Part shown: piece after piece, positions 17,062-25,845 of the stretch | How the letters are laid out: each line of letters starts with the position of its first letter | Numbering within the stretch: position 1 is the first letter of the stretch | DNA from: Dyadobacter jiangsuensis | GTDB taxonomy: Bacteria > Bacteroidota > Bacteroidia > Cytophagales > Spirosomataceae | Direction: 5' to 3' | Assembly: GCF_003014695.1 (NCBI RefSeq) | Contig: NZ_PYAS01000008.1 | Span: 186,001 to 250,000 of the forward strand | DNA: 64,000 nucleotides | Position numbers and translations under genes: made by a program | The notes under the pieces: generated by a model | The model's database searches: none | Seen by the model: only the letters and a program-made list of their open reading frames with translations | What the model was told of the DNA's origin: nothing

Positions 17062-19035
17062 ATGAGAAAACTGCTATTACCACTACTCACTCATCTTGCA
17101 TTTGCCGCACTGGCACAGGAAACTCCCTCTTCCACCGATCGTACCTTCCAGCTGGGCGAAGTCCGGGTGTCGGGCATCAGCAACCGCGACAGCATCGCTT
17201 CCCGCCTCTCCTACCGTACCATCGAGCAATTCAACCGTAATGACCTTTCCAATGCATTGAATATCCTGCCCGGCGTGAGCATTGCCAACGTGGGGCCGCG
17301 CAATGAATCGGTCGTGTACGTGCGCGGCTTCGACCTGCGCCAGGTGCCTGTGTACATCGACGGCGTGCCCGTGTATGTGCCTTACGACGGTTACGTGGAC
17401 ATGGGCCGTTTCACCACGTTCGATCTGGCCGAGGTGAATGTTTCCAAAGGTTTCGCTTCTATTTTATACGGTGCCAATACCATGGGCGGGGCGATCAACC
17501 TCGTTTCGCGGAAGCCGGTGAACAAGTTTGAGATCAATGGCCGGGCCGGCATTTTCAGCGGCGATGGTTACCGGTGGAACGTGAATGCGGGTTCGAGGCT
17601 GGGCAAATTCTTCTACCAGATCGGCGCTTCGCAGCTCAAACAGGACACTTACCCGCTTTCCGATGATTTCAAACCCCGGAAATACCAGCAGACAACCGAC
17701 CGGGAGAATGCCTATCGTGACGATCTCAAGTTCAGCGTCAAAGCCGGTTTCACCCCCAATGCGACAGACGAATATGTGATTGGGTATGTCAATCAGCGCG
17801 GCGAAAAAGGGACGCCGCCTTATGTCGGAGATGACTCCAAAATCACCACCCGCTTCTGGAAATGGCCGAAATGGAACAAGCAGAGCCTGTATTTTATCTC
17901 GAATACCGCCATCGGCGAGAAAAACAAAGTCAAAACGCGACTCTACTACGATACTTTCGTGAACTCGCTGTTCAGCTACGACGACACTACCTACACGGCT
18001 CAAACCAAAGGCTACGCATTCCAGAGCTTCTACGACGACTATACCCTGGGCGGCAATGCCGAGTTCGAATCGCGGGCCTGGGATAACAATGTGTTCAAAT
18101 TCAACGTGCAATACAAGCGCGACATCCACCGCGAGCACGACAAAGGCGAGCCAGTGCAATCCTACATCGACAATACCATTTCAATCGGCATCGAAAACAC
18201 CTATCAGATCATCCCGTCGCTGGCCGTTGTGCCCGGCATTAGTTTCAATGCCCGCAATGCCGGCAAGGCGCAGGAATACAATGCCACTACCAAAGAACTG
18301 AGCGACTTTGCCGACAGTAAAAACAACGCCGTCAATGCGCAAATAGGGCTTTTCTGGGACATTAATGACAGTCACTCGCTCCGCGGGAGCGTGGCACGCA
18401 AAACCCGCTTCGCCACGATCAAGGACCGCTACTCTTACCGCATGGGCCAGGCCATTCCCAATCCCGACCTGCATGCCGAGGTAGCATTGAATTACGATCT
18501 GAGCTATTCCGGCAAAATAGCCGAAAAGCTTGCATTGCAAGCCAGCGTCTTCCAAAGTAATATCGACGATATTATCCAGCAAGTGGACAACGTGCAGCCC
18601 AACCGCTTCCAGTTGCAGAATGCCGGAAAAGCCCGTTTCTATGGTGCAGAAGCCGGTTTTGATTACCGGATCATCAACGGCTTGAAGCTCGGCTCGAACT
18701 ATTCGTTTATCAAACGGAAAAACAAAACGAACCCGGCCATTCTGTTCACCAATGTACCGGAACACAAGGTATTTACCTACGCCGATTTCTCGTTCCTGAA
18801 AGTAGCCAACCTGCTCGCCAGCGTCGAGAACAACAGCAGCCGTTACAGCACCAGTTATGGTACAAAAGCAGGTGCCTACACGCTGGTGAATGCAAAAGCC
18901 TCGGTAAAATTGTATAAATTCATTTCGGCCGAAGCCGGTGTCAACAACATTTTTGACAAGAATTACAGCCTCGTGGAAGGCTTCCCGGAAGCAGGCAGGA
19001 ATTTCTTCGTGAACCTGGTATTCAATTATTTTTAA
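17062..19035 (+). CDS. TonB-dependent receptor
   Basis: This 657-residue outer-membrane receptor starts at the ATG giving signal peptide MRKLLLPLLTHLAFAALAQ; an upstream frame at 17008 is not signal-like. The plug domain is visible as FNRNDLSNALNILPGVSI, VYVRGFDLRQVPVYIDGVPV and VNVSKGFASILYGANTMGGA. The barrel ends with NFFVNLVFNYF, with a terminal aromatic for outer-membrane insertion. It begins a tight run (3 bp to the next gene) with a diheme peroxidase-like protein and a Mo-fold protein behind a ModE-like regulator, so a role in metal or metal-chelate uptake is likely. The substrate is not evident. Confidence 0.9.
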   Translation: MRKLLLPLLTHLAFAALAQETPSSTDRTFQLGEVRVSGISNRDSIASRLSYRTIEQFNRNDLSNALNILPGVSIANVGPRNESVVYVRGFDLRQVPVYIDGVPVYVPYDGYVDMGRFTTFDLAEVNVSKGFASILYGANTMGGAINLVSRKPVNKFEINGRAGIFSGDGYRWNVNAGSRLGKFFYQIGASQLKQDTYPLSDDFKPRKYQQTTDRENAYRDDLKFSVKAGFTPNATDEYVIGYVNQRGEKGTPPYVGDDSKITTRFWKWPKWNKQSLYFISNTAIGEKNKVKTRLYYDTFVNSLFSYDDTTYTAQTKGYAFQSFYDDYTLGGNAEFESRAWDNNVFKFNVQYKRDIHREHDKGEPVQSYIDNTISIGIENTYQIIPSLAVVPGISFNARNAGKAQEYNATTKELSDFADSKNNAVNAQIGLFWDINDSHSLRGSVARKTRFATIKDRYSYRMGQAIPNPDLHAEVALNYDLSYSGKIAEKLALQASVFQSNIDDIIQQVDNVQPNRFQLQNAGKARFYGAEAGFDYRIINGLKLGSNYSFIKRKNKTNPAILFTNVPEHKVFTYADFSFLKVANLLASVENNSSRYSTSYGTKAGAYTLVNAKASVKLYKFISAEAGVNNIFDKNYSLVEGFPEAGRNFFVNLVFNYF

Positions 19036-19038
19036 ACA

Positions 19039-20349
19039 ATGTCGGGACGTCGCAAGGTATTGACGAAGTACAAGTTGGGGGGCTCAGGGTGGATTGTCAC
19101 CATCCTGAGCGCCACTTTCTGCGTCTTCGCCGGTATGGTTTCCGTTACGCACAAAGCACCGGTTCCTTACGAGCTGAAATACCCGGCCAACTTCGGCTCG
19201 CGTTTCACCATTCCCGCCGACAATCCAACCACACAGGAAGGCGTGTACCTAGGCAGAATGCTTTTTTACGAAAAGCGGCTTTCGGCCAATAACAAGCTAT
19301 CGTGCGAAAGCTGCCACGAGCAAAAGCGCGCATTCACCGACGGCCGCCCGGTAAGCATGGGAGTCGACGGCAGTTTCACTCCGCGCAGTTCGATGTCCCT
19401 GGCCAACCTGCTCTGGGTACGCAACTTCTTTTGGGACGGCCGCTCCCAGAGCCTCGAAGCACAGGCGGCGTTTCCGCTCACCGATCCGCATGAAATGGGG
19501 CAAACACTGGCCGAGTCCGTGAAAAAGCTGCAAAAAACCGCTCCCTATCCCGCCCTTTTCCAGGGCGCATTCGGCGAAACCGGCATTACCGAGCAAAACA
19601 TCCTGAAAGCGCTCGCGCAGTTTGAAAGGACATTGATTTCGGCCGACTCACCCTATGATCGCTACATGGCAGGCCGGTACCAGCCCACAGAAACAGAATT
19701 ACGGGGAATGCAGCTCTTCGAGAACGGCCCTGATCCCCGGCGCGGCATCCGCGGCGCCAACTGCGGGCATTGCCATGGCGGCCCGAAAACTTTCAAGGAA
19801 CTATTCCACAACAACGGCCTCGACAGCGCATTTACCGATCCCGGCCGCGAAAAGGTTACCGCTCAGTCCATGGACAAAGGCCGTTTCCGCGTGCCGACAC
19901 TCCGTAATATTCTGCTTACAGCGCCTTACATGCACGATGGCCGCTTCAAAACCATCGAATCTGTCCTCGACCATTACAGCGAACACATTCAGCAAAGCGC
20001 AACGCTCAGCAGTTTTTTACAGGATATTTCCAATGAAGAAGGTGGAAAAAGCCTCAGCCTCGCACCGCAGGAAAAGCAGGATATCATCGCATTCCTGGGT
20101 ATGCTCACCGACTCGGCATTTATGACCAATCCCGCATTTACCAATCCGCATTCCATTTCAAAAGCCCAACAACATGCAAGGAATCAAGACATTCAACAGC
20201 AAATTTTTCCTGTGCGCAGCACTCCTGTGCGCCCTCATAACGCATACGTACGCGCAAACCGCGGCTACACTAACTGTCTCCGGCGAAGTAGCCACGCCGC
20301 TCGAACTCAAAGCGCAGGACTTGGCATCCATGAAGCAAGTCAGCCATAA
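19039..20349 (+). CDS. Diheme cytochrome c peroxidase/MauG-like protein with abnormal C-terminal extension
   Basis: This 436-residue protein has an uncleaved or cleavable N-terminal helix and two haem c sites, CESCHEQ and CGHCHGG, as in the CCP/MauG family; SMSLANLLWVRNFFWDGR and RVPTLRNILLTAPYMHDGRF are family landmarks. It would reduce peroxide or oxidise a periplasmic partner. The family body ends about residue 370 (near base 20150). The remaining 60 or so residues read through the start of the next gene in another frame and are arginine-rich without family resemblance, so a lost stop codon is likely. Confidence 0.88.
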   Translation: MSGRRKVLTKYKLGGSGWIVTILSATFCVFAGMVSVTHKAPVPYELKYPANFGSRFTIPADNPTTQEGVYLGRMLFYEKRLSANNKLSCESCHEQKRAFTDGRPVSMGVDGSFTPRSSMSLANLLWVRNFFWDGRSQSLEAQAAFPLTDPHEMGQTLAESVKKLQKTAPYPALFQGAFGETGITEQNILKALAQFERTLISADSPYDRYMAGRYQPTETELRGMQLFENGPDPRRGIRGANCGHCHGGPKTFKELFHNNGLDSAFTDPGREKVTAQSMDKGRFRVPTLRNILLTAPYMHDGRFKTIESVLDHYSEHIQQSATLSSFLQDISNEEGGKSLSLAPQEKQDIIAFLGMLTDSAFMTNPAFTNPHSISKAQQHARNQDIQQQIFPVRSTPVRPHNAYVRANRGYTNCLRRSSHAARTQSAGLGIHEASQP

Positions 20350-20686
20350 AGTGAAAGACCGCGATGGCAAAGAGCATGAGTTCAAAGGCGTGGCACTGAT
20401 TGAAATCCTCGAAAAAGCCGGAGTAACGACCGGCGCGAAACTCCGGGGTGAAAATCTGGTCAAATACGTGCTCATTACTGCCGCCGACGGCTATGAAGTA
20501 CTTTACGCCCTGGCGGAAATCGACCCTGAGTTTGCGGATCAGCTGATTTTGCTGGCTACCGAAAAAGACGGCCAGCCGCTGCCTGCCGGCGAAGGGCCAT
20601 TCCGCATTATCACCCCGAAAGACAAAAAGCCCGCGCGCTGGATCCGCGAGGTAAGGAGCATTAAAATCGCTTTTGCTAAAAACTGA
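20174..20686 (+). CDS. Secreted protein of the molybdopterin-oxidoreductase (sulfite oxidase) fold, lacking cysteine
   Basis: This is a 170-residue exported protein with a good signal peptide (FFLCAALLCALITHTYAQ). The mature part (LTVSGEVATPLELKAQDLA, LVKYVLITAADGYEVLYALAEID, GPFRIITPKDKKPARWIREV) matches the PF00174-type Moco-binding fold of sulfite-oxidase-like proteins. Sulfite oxidases bind molybdenum through a cysteine; no cysteine remains in the mature sequence, so catalysis by that mechanism is unlikely. Its start lies inside the upstream peroxidase frame (176-bp overlap). Being secreted and next to a TonB receptor, it may bind a cofactor or ligand. This role is inferred. Confidence 0.78.
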   Translation: MQGIKTFNSKFFLCAALLCALITHTYAQTAATLTVSGEVATPLELKAQDLASMKQVSHKVKDRDGKEHEFKGVALIEILEKAGVTTGAKLRGENLVKYVLITAADGYEVLYALAEIDPEFADQLILLATEKDGQPLPAGEGPFRIITPKDKKPARWIREVRSIKIAFAKN

Positions 20687-20703
20687 TATTCAGGTAAGCC
20701 TAT

Positions 20704-20740
20704 AACGAACGCCGGTCCGGTCAGCGGGCTGGCGTTCGTT
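20704..20740. terminator. Bidirectional hairpin terminator between convergent genes
   Basis: A perfect 10-bp stem (AACGAACGCC at 20704-20713 with GGCGTTCGTT at 20731-20740) with a 17-base GC-rich loop stands just after the Mo-fold gene and overlaps the last codons of the opposing phosphodiesterase gene. A CTGTTTTG tail follows on the plus strand. Confidence 0.75.
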
Positions 20741-22256
20741 CTGTTTTGGCATAATTGAAATATTGGTAATCGCCGAAAACAGACATTTCGGCCGACAATT
20801 TGTAGGTACCCCACGGATAGGCTGCCTCCGTTTTTACAAGTTTCTTCTTGGAAGTGCCATTCACTTTCCGGGACTTTTGCAGCAGCTCGCCCACCGCTCT
20901 TCCATCCATTCCAGCTGGCTTAGGCAGGTTGTAAATGGCAAGAACTGTCGGAACGATATCGGCATTGGAAGTCGGCAACTCGGTGGTCGCGGGATGCTTA
21001 AAATCCGGCCCGGAAGCGAACAATGCGATATTGATCTCGTAGGGACTTGCCCCGCCGTGCCCCGCGACACCGCCTGCAAAGTCGGTACCTGCATATCCGT
21101 TATCGTTCTTTGCGTCGTTCCAATTCGGAGCTACGAGAATGTCGCCCGAGCGTTTCGGATGATCGTAATGGATCAGATCGAAGGAGAGCGTTCCCTTCAC
21201 TTTTCCGTGAGTATCCCCTTTTTTAAGGCCTTTCGTAAAAACAGCGCCTGCCCACTCCTGCTTATGCAGCGCTGCTACAATGTTGCTAATGACCTTTTCG
21301 TCATGGTTTTTAACATAAATAGCACCTTCTGCCACGACGACATCATCCGATTCCTTATCTTTTTTAAAACCCTCCTTAATAAGAAAATCGGCCAGTCCCT
21401 GCCTGGCGACATGCGTCACAAATCCGTGATCGGTTGAAATAATGATGTTATACTGCTCGTCGGTTCCTTTCGCCCGCAATGCCTCCATGATCCGCCCGAA
21501 TTGCGCGTCGACGTACCGGATCGCCTGCACAGCCTGCTCCGAACCGATACCGTGTTCGTGCGCCGCGCCGTCGGGGTCCGAAAACCAGATCGCGCTCACG
21601 AGCGGCCCATTTTTAACCAGGCCATATTTCAACAATGCATCCGTTATCCATTTGTGGCGCTCCATTCCCTCATGCCCGGTCTCCGGCAATGCGCCGATAT
21701 CATTCAACACCTGCGCTTTGAAGCTTTCCGGCAATATGAGCCCCGGGTTAATGACCGCCCCATTCACCGTATGGTTTTGCAAAAAAGCCTGCCCGGTTGT
21801 CCCCGAGCTGAAAACCATCATTTTCTGGCCCGCATCGGCCAGTACTTCCCCCAATGATTTCGCTGTGAGCAACGGCCCTGATGTAGCGGCAGGAATTTTA
21901 CTCAGATCCTCGTAAGTAGTCCCGATGGGCTTATTCGCTGCGACTTCGGGAATGTAAATGGAGTTACCCAGCAAGCCGTGCGTCCCGGGATACGAGCCCG
22001 TCGCATAGGAAGCCGAATTCACCCTCGTAACGGTCGGGAACACGCTGTGATGCTGCTTGCCCCACGCCGCCGACTGCCTGAATGCAAACAGGTTGGGCAT
22101 TTGTGCTTCCGTGATATAGTCCGGGCGCAAGCCGTCGAAAAACACGATCAGTGTTTTCACTTCGAAACGGCCGCGAGCCGTACCCTGTGCATACGCCGCT
22201 TGGAGCGTAGTTAACAGAAAAAGGCAGAGCAGGTAACGGAAATGTAGCTTCATCAA
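20721..22256 (-). CDS. Alkaline phosphatase superfamily type I phosphodiesterase/nucleotide pyrophosphatase
   Basis: This 511-residue exported hydrolase has a signal peptide (MMKLHFRYLLCLFLLTTLQAAYAQ). Family motifs are LIVFFDGLRPDYI (metal Asp), FPTVTRVNSASYATGSYPGTHGLLGN (catalytic Thr in VTRVN), WFSDPDGAAHEHG and STDHGFV, which supply metal ligands. It would cleave phosphodiester or phosphate bonds in the periplasm. It is 9 bp downstream of a small secreted gene on the same strand, so the two may be an operon. The exact substrate cannot be read from sequence. Confidence 0.9.
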   Translation of the reverse strand: MMKLHFRYLLCLFLLTTLQAAYAQGTARGRFEVKTLIVFFDGLRPDYITEAQMPNLFAFRQSAAWGKQHHSVFPTVTRVNSASYATGSYPGTHGLLGNSIYIPEVAANKPIGTTYEDLSKIPAATSGPLLTAKSLGEVLADAGQKMMVFSSGTTGQAFLQNHTVNGAVINPGLILPESFKAQVLNDIGALPETGHEGMERHKWITDALLKYGLVKNGPLVSAIWFSDPDGAAHEHGIGSEQAVQAIRYVDAQFGRIMEALRAKGTDEQYNIIISTDHGFVTHVARQGLADFLIKEGFKKDKESDDVVVAEGAIYVKNHDEKVISNIVAALHKQEWAGAVFTKGLKKGDTHGKVKGTLSFDLIHYDHPKRSGDILVAPNWNDAKNDNGYAGTDFAGGVAGHGGASPYEINIALFASGPDFKHPATTELPTSNADIVPTVLAIYNLPKPAGMDGRAVGELLQKSRKVNGTSKKKLVKTEAAYPWGTYKLSAEMSVFGDYQYFNYAKTERTPAR

Positions 22257-22265
22257 TGCATTGGA

Positions 22266-23084
22266 TTATCGGATTTCAGAAACGGTAACGGTGTGTTTGC
22301 TGCGTTGAATGCCGTACAGCGACGTTTTTCCCGCCACCGAGCGGTCAATGGCAATGCCCTGCCCTTCAATAGGTGCCGGCAATGTAGTGATATGCTGCAA
22401 AGTATAGCCCGATTTCGGCAGTTTCAGGACGTATACCTCCGCGCGGTCATGGCCGGTGCAGTACAGCAAGCCGTCCGCGCCCCAGGCTCCTCCCGAATTG
22501 CTTTTAGGCGTAAACAAATCGACCAGGTTCTTCGGAAAAACCCACGCCTCCACCTGCCGCCATTCCAGGTCACATTTCACCAGCGACGTCCACCGCACAT
22601 CCCGCCCCTCACTCGCTTCTTTTCCCGCATAATGCGCGAAACCGATAAACCAGTGCCCGTCCTTCTGATCCAGCCAGGTGAGCGAACCGTGCTGCGCAAT
22701 GCCGAAACTGTGGGTATCAACGTGCGTCAGCGTTTTCACGTCGAATATTTCGACCGAACTCGTCATCGGGATTTCGGGATAATTGGAGTTCGCGCAATAC
22801 AGCCGCCCTTTGATTACGACCCCGCTATTCAAATGGACTATCCCTTCTTTCGTCCCATCCCACGTCGCGACAAGCTTGCCGTCGGTTTTGGAATGCTTCG
22901 TAATGGTGCTGTTATTGATCACGTAGAAATGCAGGGCGTCGACCGCCACCGCCTGCTTGGCTTCCTTTACATCAAATGTCTTCGCGGGCATGAGCGTCTG
23001 CGAAAACGCCGGAACGAGCGTGAGCCAAAACAATGGAAAGGTGCAGGATAACAGCGTTTTAAAAAATGCCATAAGGGTATACAT
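22266..23084 (-). CDS. Secreted propeller-like hypothetical protein
   Basis: This 272-residue exported protein of unknown family has a signal peptide (MAFFKTLLSCTFPLFWLTLVPAFS, with a possible start at the second Met). Repeated short segments such as VIKGRLYCANSNYP, GSLTWLDQKDGHWFIGFAHYAG and GADGLLYCTGHDRAEVYVL suggest a beta-propeller. It ends 9 bp before the phosphodiesterase gene start on the same strand, so co-transcription is likely. I cannot assign a function. Confidence 0.7.
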   Translation of the reverse strand: MYTLMAFFKTLLSCTFPLFWLTLVPAFSQTLMPAKTFDVKEAKQAVAVDALHFYVINNSTITKHSKTDGKLVATWDGTKEGIVHLNSGVVIKGRLYCANSNYPEIPMTSSVEIFDVKTLTHVDTHSFGIAQHGSLTWLDQKDGHWFIGFAHYAGKEASEGRDVRWTSLVKCDLEWRQVEAWVFPKNLVDLFTPKSNSGGAWGADGLLYCTGHDRAEVYVLKLPKSGYTLQHITTLPAPIEGQGIAIDRSVAGKTSLYGIQRSKHTVTVSEIR

Positions 23085-23156
23085 GTTTTCAAATCCTAAA
23101 AGTAGCGAAAGGAGGCTTTTTCTACTTTATGAGAATGTTACGAGCACAAAATCGTT

Positions 23157-23261
23157 CGAACGTAAACGTTCGGACGCGCTATTTGCAGGCCTCGGGCCGG
23201 TCCTGCATGTCCGATCGGCCCGAGGCCTGCGAATAGTTTGTTTGAAGGTTGATCTTCAAAC
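23157..23261. promoter_or_regulatory. Three consecutive inverted repeats in the divergent gap
   Basis: The 23085-23302 gap between divergent genes holds three palindromes. A 16-bp element CGAACGT-AA-ACGTTCG (23157-23172) resembles a dimer operator. A 21-bp stem (23179-23199 with 23216-23236, one T-G wobble) closes a 16-base loop. A further GTTTGAAG/CTTCAAAC pair (23240-23247 and 23254-23261) follows. No coding gene fits. The first is a candidate regulator site; the large stem sits where no transcript should end. Confidence 0.6.
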
Positions 23262-23335
23262 CATACTTTTATCAATTAGCCTGAAATACTTCAAACACAG
23301 TAATGCAAATACAACAACATCGATTTCCATTTGTC

Positions 23336-25702
23336 ATGCATTCCCAAACCCGCTTCAAGGCATTTATTACCATCCTGCTTTTCCTGGCGATCTATTTTCA
23401 AAGCGTTGCACAGTCCATTGACCTGAAAAATGCGACGTGGATCATTTCGCCGGGCATTACTTCACCTATGAAAGAAACGGCACCGGCGGTGTTAACAGAG
23501 GAAATCGCGAAACGGACGGGTATAACGCTTAAAAGTGCCGCGGCATGGCCCAAGGGTAATGCTCCGGTTATTGCATTTGCATTGGCATCGGACAAAACCT
23601 TGCTATCGCGTAATGTGCCAGCAAGCGACGAAAACAGCGCGGAATTCAAGCCGGAAGGCTACCGGATTGTGACTGAAACGGCAGGCGCGAACAAGACCGT
23701 CTGGATCATCGGCGCCGATGCGCGCGGCGTGCTTTTCGGTACAGGATATTTGTTGCGGCATCTGAAAATGAGCAAGGCATTTATGGGGAAACCGCTTCTG
23801 GAACTCGCCGGGCCGACCAAGGTCGCATCCTCGCCTGCCTATCCGATCCGTGGGCACCAGCTCGGCTACCGGTCCACTGCAAATACATATGATGCCTGGA
23901 CCGTCGCGCAGTTTGACCAGTACATCCGCGAACTCGCTGTTTTCGGCAGCAATGCGGTGGAAGGTATTCCGTTCCATGAGGACGACAAACCAAGCCCGCA
24001 TTTCAAGATTCCGGCCAGGGAAATGCGCATTAAAATGAGTGAAATATGCCGTAAATACGACATGGATTACTGGGTATGGACGCCCGCGACATTCGAACTG
24101 ACGGACAAAACAAAGCGTCAGGCTGAGCTGGCCCTGCATGAGCAATTTTATAAAGAATGCCCCCGCCTCGACCATATTTTCTTCCCCGGCGGCGATCCAG
24201 GCGACAACCACCCATCCGAAGTGTTGCCTTTCCTGAAAGAACTGCAAACCATACTGGTGAAATACCACCCGAAAGCCAAAATGTGGATTTCGCTGCAAGG
24301 CTTCGACACCGAACAGATCGATTATTTTTACAAATACCTTGAAACAGAAAAACCGGCCTGGCTGCAAGGCGTGGTATCCGGCCCCGGCAGCCCGCCCATG
24401 GCCGAAACCCGCTACCGGTTACCGAAGCAATACCAGCACCGCCAGTACCCCGATATTACGCATTCCGTGCGCTGCGAATTCCCGGTCGAAAAGTTCGATC
24501 AGGCGTTTGCATTGACGCTCGGCAGGGAGTCCGTCAATCCGCGGCCTTTTGCATTTGCCAAAATCCAGGAGAAATATGCCCCCTTCACGGATGGTTTTGT
24601 TTCCTATTCCGACGGCAGCCACGACGATGTAAACAAGGTGCTTTGGAGCATGCGCTCATGGGATCCGCAGGCGGATGTGCACGGGATCATGGAGGAGTAT
24701 TCGGCCTTTTTCTTTAATCACACGGTGGCGTCGGCTGCCGCAAGCGGTATCGAAGGACTGGAACAGAACTGGAAAGGGCCATTGACCGAAAACGGGGGCG
24801 TGGAAATGACTTATCTGAACTGGAAAGGGCTCGAAAGTTCGGAACCGAGTTTAAAAGATAACTGGCGTTGGCAAATGCTGGTGTTCCGGGCCTACTATGA
24901 TCAGTATACCCGTCTCCGTTTGATTCATGAGCAAAAAATGGAACGTGATGCGAACAAGGTTCTTGCAGCGGCCAACCAAGGCAATCTCCGCCAGGCCATG
25001 GATTCATCGCTGGAAATCGTGAACAGACCAACTCCCAACCTGCTGGCAAAAGACCTTCGCAAGTGGCTCGAAAAGCAAAGCGATGCCCTCTATACCTCCA
25101 TCGGCCTGCAAACCAGCACCGAAAAACACAAGCCAAGAAACCCGGAACGCGGCGTGGTGATGGATTTTGTGGATTACCCGCTTAACAACCGCTGGTGGCT
25201 GGCCGATGAATTCGAGAAAATCAAAAAAATGACTGATCCCGACCAGCAGTTAGCGAGATTGAAAACGATCGCATCTTGGGAAAATCCGGGACCGGGAAGT
25301 TATTACGATGATATTTCCAGTGTAGCGAAAGGGCCTCGCGTCAAAACAATTTCGGAGGATGCAACCGATGTGGCATGGTGGGATAATGGCATGAGCCGCA
25401 AAAGGCTGTCGACCCAACTTTTCCAACGCGAGCCGGAACTGGATTATGAAAACCTCGATCCTCGCGCACGCTACATCATACGCGTAGCGGGCGAAGGCGA
25501 CGCACTCCTGCGTGTGGATGGGCGAAGGCTCTCACCTATCGTTTACAACAAAGAGTCGGAAACATTCAAAGAATGGATTGTGCCGCTAAGCCTCACCCAG
25601 GACGGCAAGATTTCGGTCACCTTCGATGGCCCGGAAGAATCGCAGCTGAACTGGCGGAAGCAATCGAAGATTTCGGATGTATGGTTGTTGAAGCAGCCGT
25701 AA
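23336..25702 (+). CDS. Glycoside hydrolase with GH20-type zincin-like N-terminal domain
   Basis: This protein of about 788 residues is exported; the ATG at 23336 gives a signal peptide (RFKAFITILLFLAIYFQSVAQ), and an upstream ATG at 23303 adds 11 residues. An N-terminal domain (about 30-150) has the alpha/beta zincin-like fold seen before GH20, GH67 and GH84 catalytic barrels (IIGADARGVLFGTGYLLRHL). The following barrel opens with YPIRGHQLGYR; FVSYSDGSHDDVNK carries an Asp pair of the GH84 style. It stands divergent from the ROK-MFS-epimerase operon, so N-acetylhexosamine-containing glycans are a reasonable inferred target. Confidence 0.72.
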   Translation: MHSQTRFKAFITILLFLAIYFQSVAQSIDLKNATWIISPGITSPMKETAPAVLTEEIAKRTGITLKSAAAWPKGNAPVIAFALASDKTLLSRNVPASDENSAEFKPEGYRIVTETAGANKTVWIIGADARGVLFGTGYLLRHLKMSKAFMGKPLLELAGPTKVASSPAYPIRGHQLGYRSTANTYDAWTVAQFDQYIRELAVFGSNAVEGIPFHEDDKPSPHFKIPAREMRIKMSEICRKYDMDYWVWTPATFELTDKTKRQAELALHEQFYKECPRLDHIFFPGGDPGDNHPSEVLPFLKELQTILVKYHPKAKMWISLQGFDTEQIDYFYKYLETEKPAWLQGVVSGPGSPPMAETRYRLPKQYQHRQYPDITHSVRCEFPVEKFDQAFALTLGRESVNPRPFAFAKIQEKYAPFTDGFVSYSDGSHDDVNKVLWSMRSWDPQADVHGIMEEYSAFFFNHTVASAAASGIEGLEQNWKGPLTENGGVEMTYLNWKGLESSEPSLKDNWRWQMLVFRAYYDQYTRLRLIHEQKMERDANKVLAAANQGNLRQAMDSSLEIVNRPTPNLLAKDLRKWLEKQSDALYTSIGLQTSTEKHKPRNPERGVVMDFVDYPLNNRWWLADEFEKIKKMTDPDQQLARLKTIASWENPGPGSYYDDISSVAKGPRVKTISEDATDVAWWDNGMSRKRLSTQLFQREPELDYENLDPRARYIIRVAGEGDALLRVDGRRLSPIVYNKESETFKEWIVPLSLTQDGKISVTFDGPEESQLNWRKQSKISDVWLLKQP

Positions 25703-25845
25703 CGTGCTCCGGAGGAGCATCCTGTTTATAGAAATTGAAGGTCGGTTATATTTGACGTCTCCGGAGGAGACTCCTACGGAGTCCGAACGGTATTCGTGGC
25801 CAATCTTGCTATAAACAGGAAGCCACTCTGTGGCTAGTCGTGAAT
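25703..25845. repeat. Dispersed palindromic repeat element (CTGTTTATAG type)
   Basis: The gap contains a compact arrangement: small hairpin GCTCCGGAGGAGC; CCTGTTTATAG; a central hairpin pair GTCTCCGGAGGAGAC and ACTCC/GGAGT; then the inverted CTATAAACAGG and the hairpin AGCCACTCTGTGGCT. The 11-bp terminal inverted copies are perfect. I recall similar CTGTTTATAG/CCGGAGG modules at many places in Cytophagales genomes. The element supplies the stop codon of the ROK gene. Confidence 0.6.

Noticed and set aside
23179-23236. The 21-bp stem as a rho-independent terminator
   Set aside because: The flanking genes diverge, so no known transcript ends here, and a T-run does not follow directly.
23603-24367. 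254-codon minus-strand frame antisense to the glycoside hydrolase
   Set aside because: Shadow frame without motif or signal; the hydrolase frame is complete.
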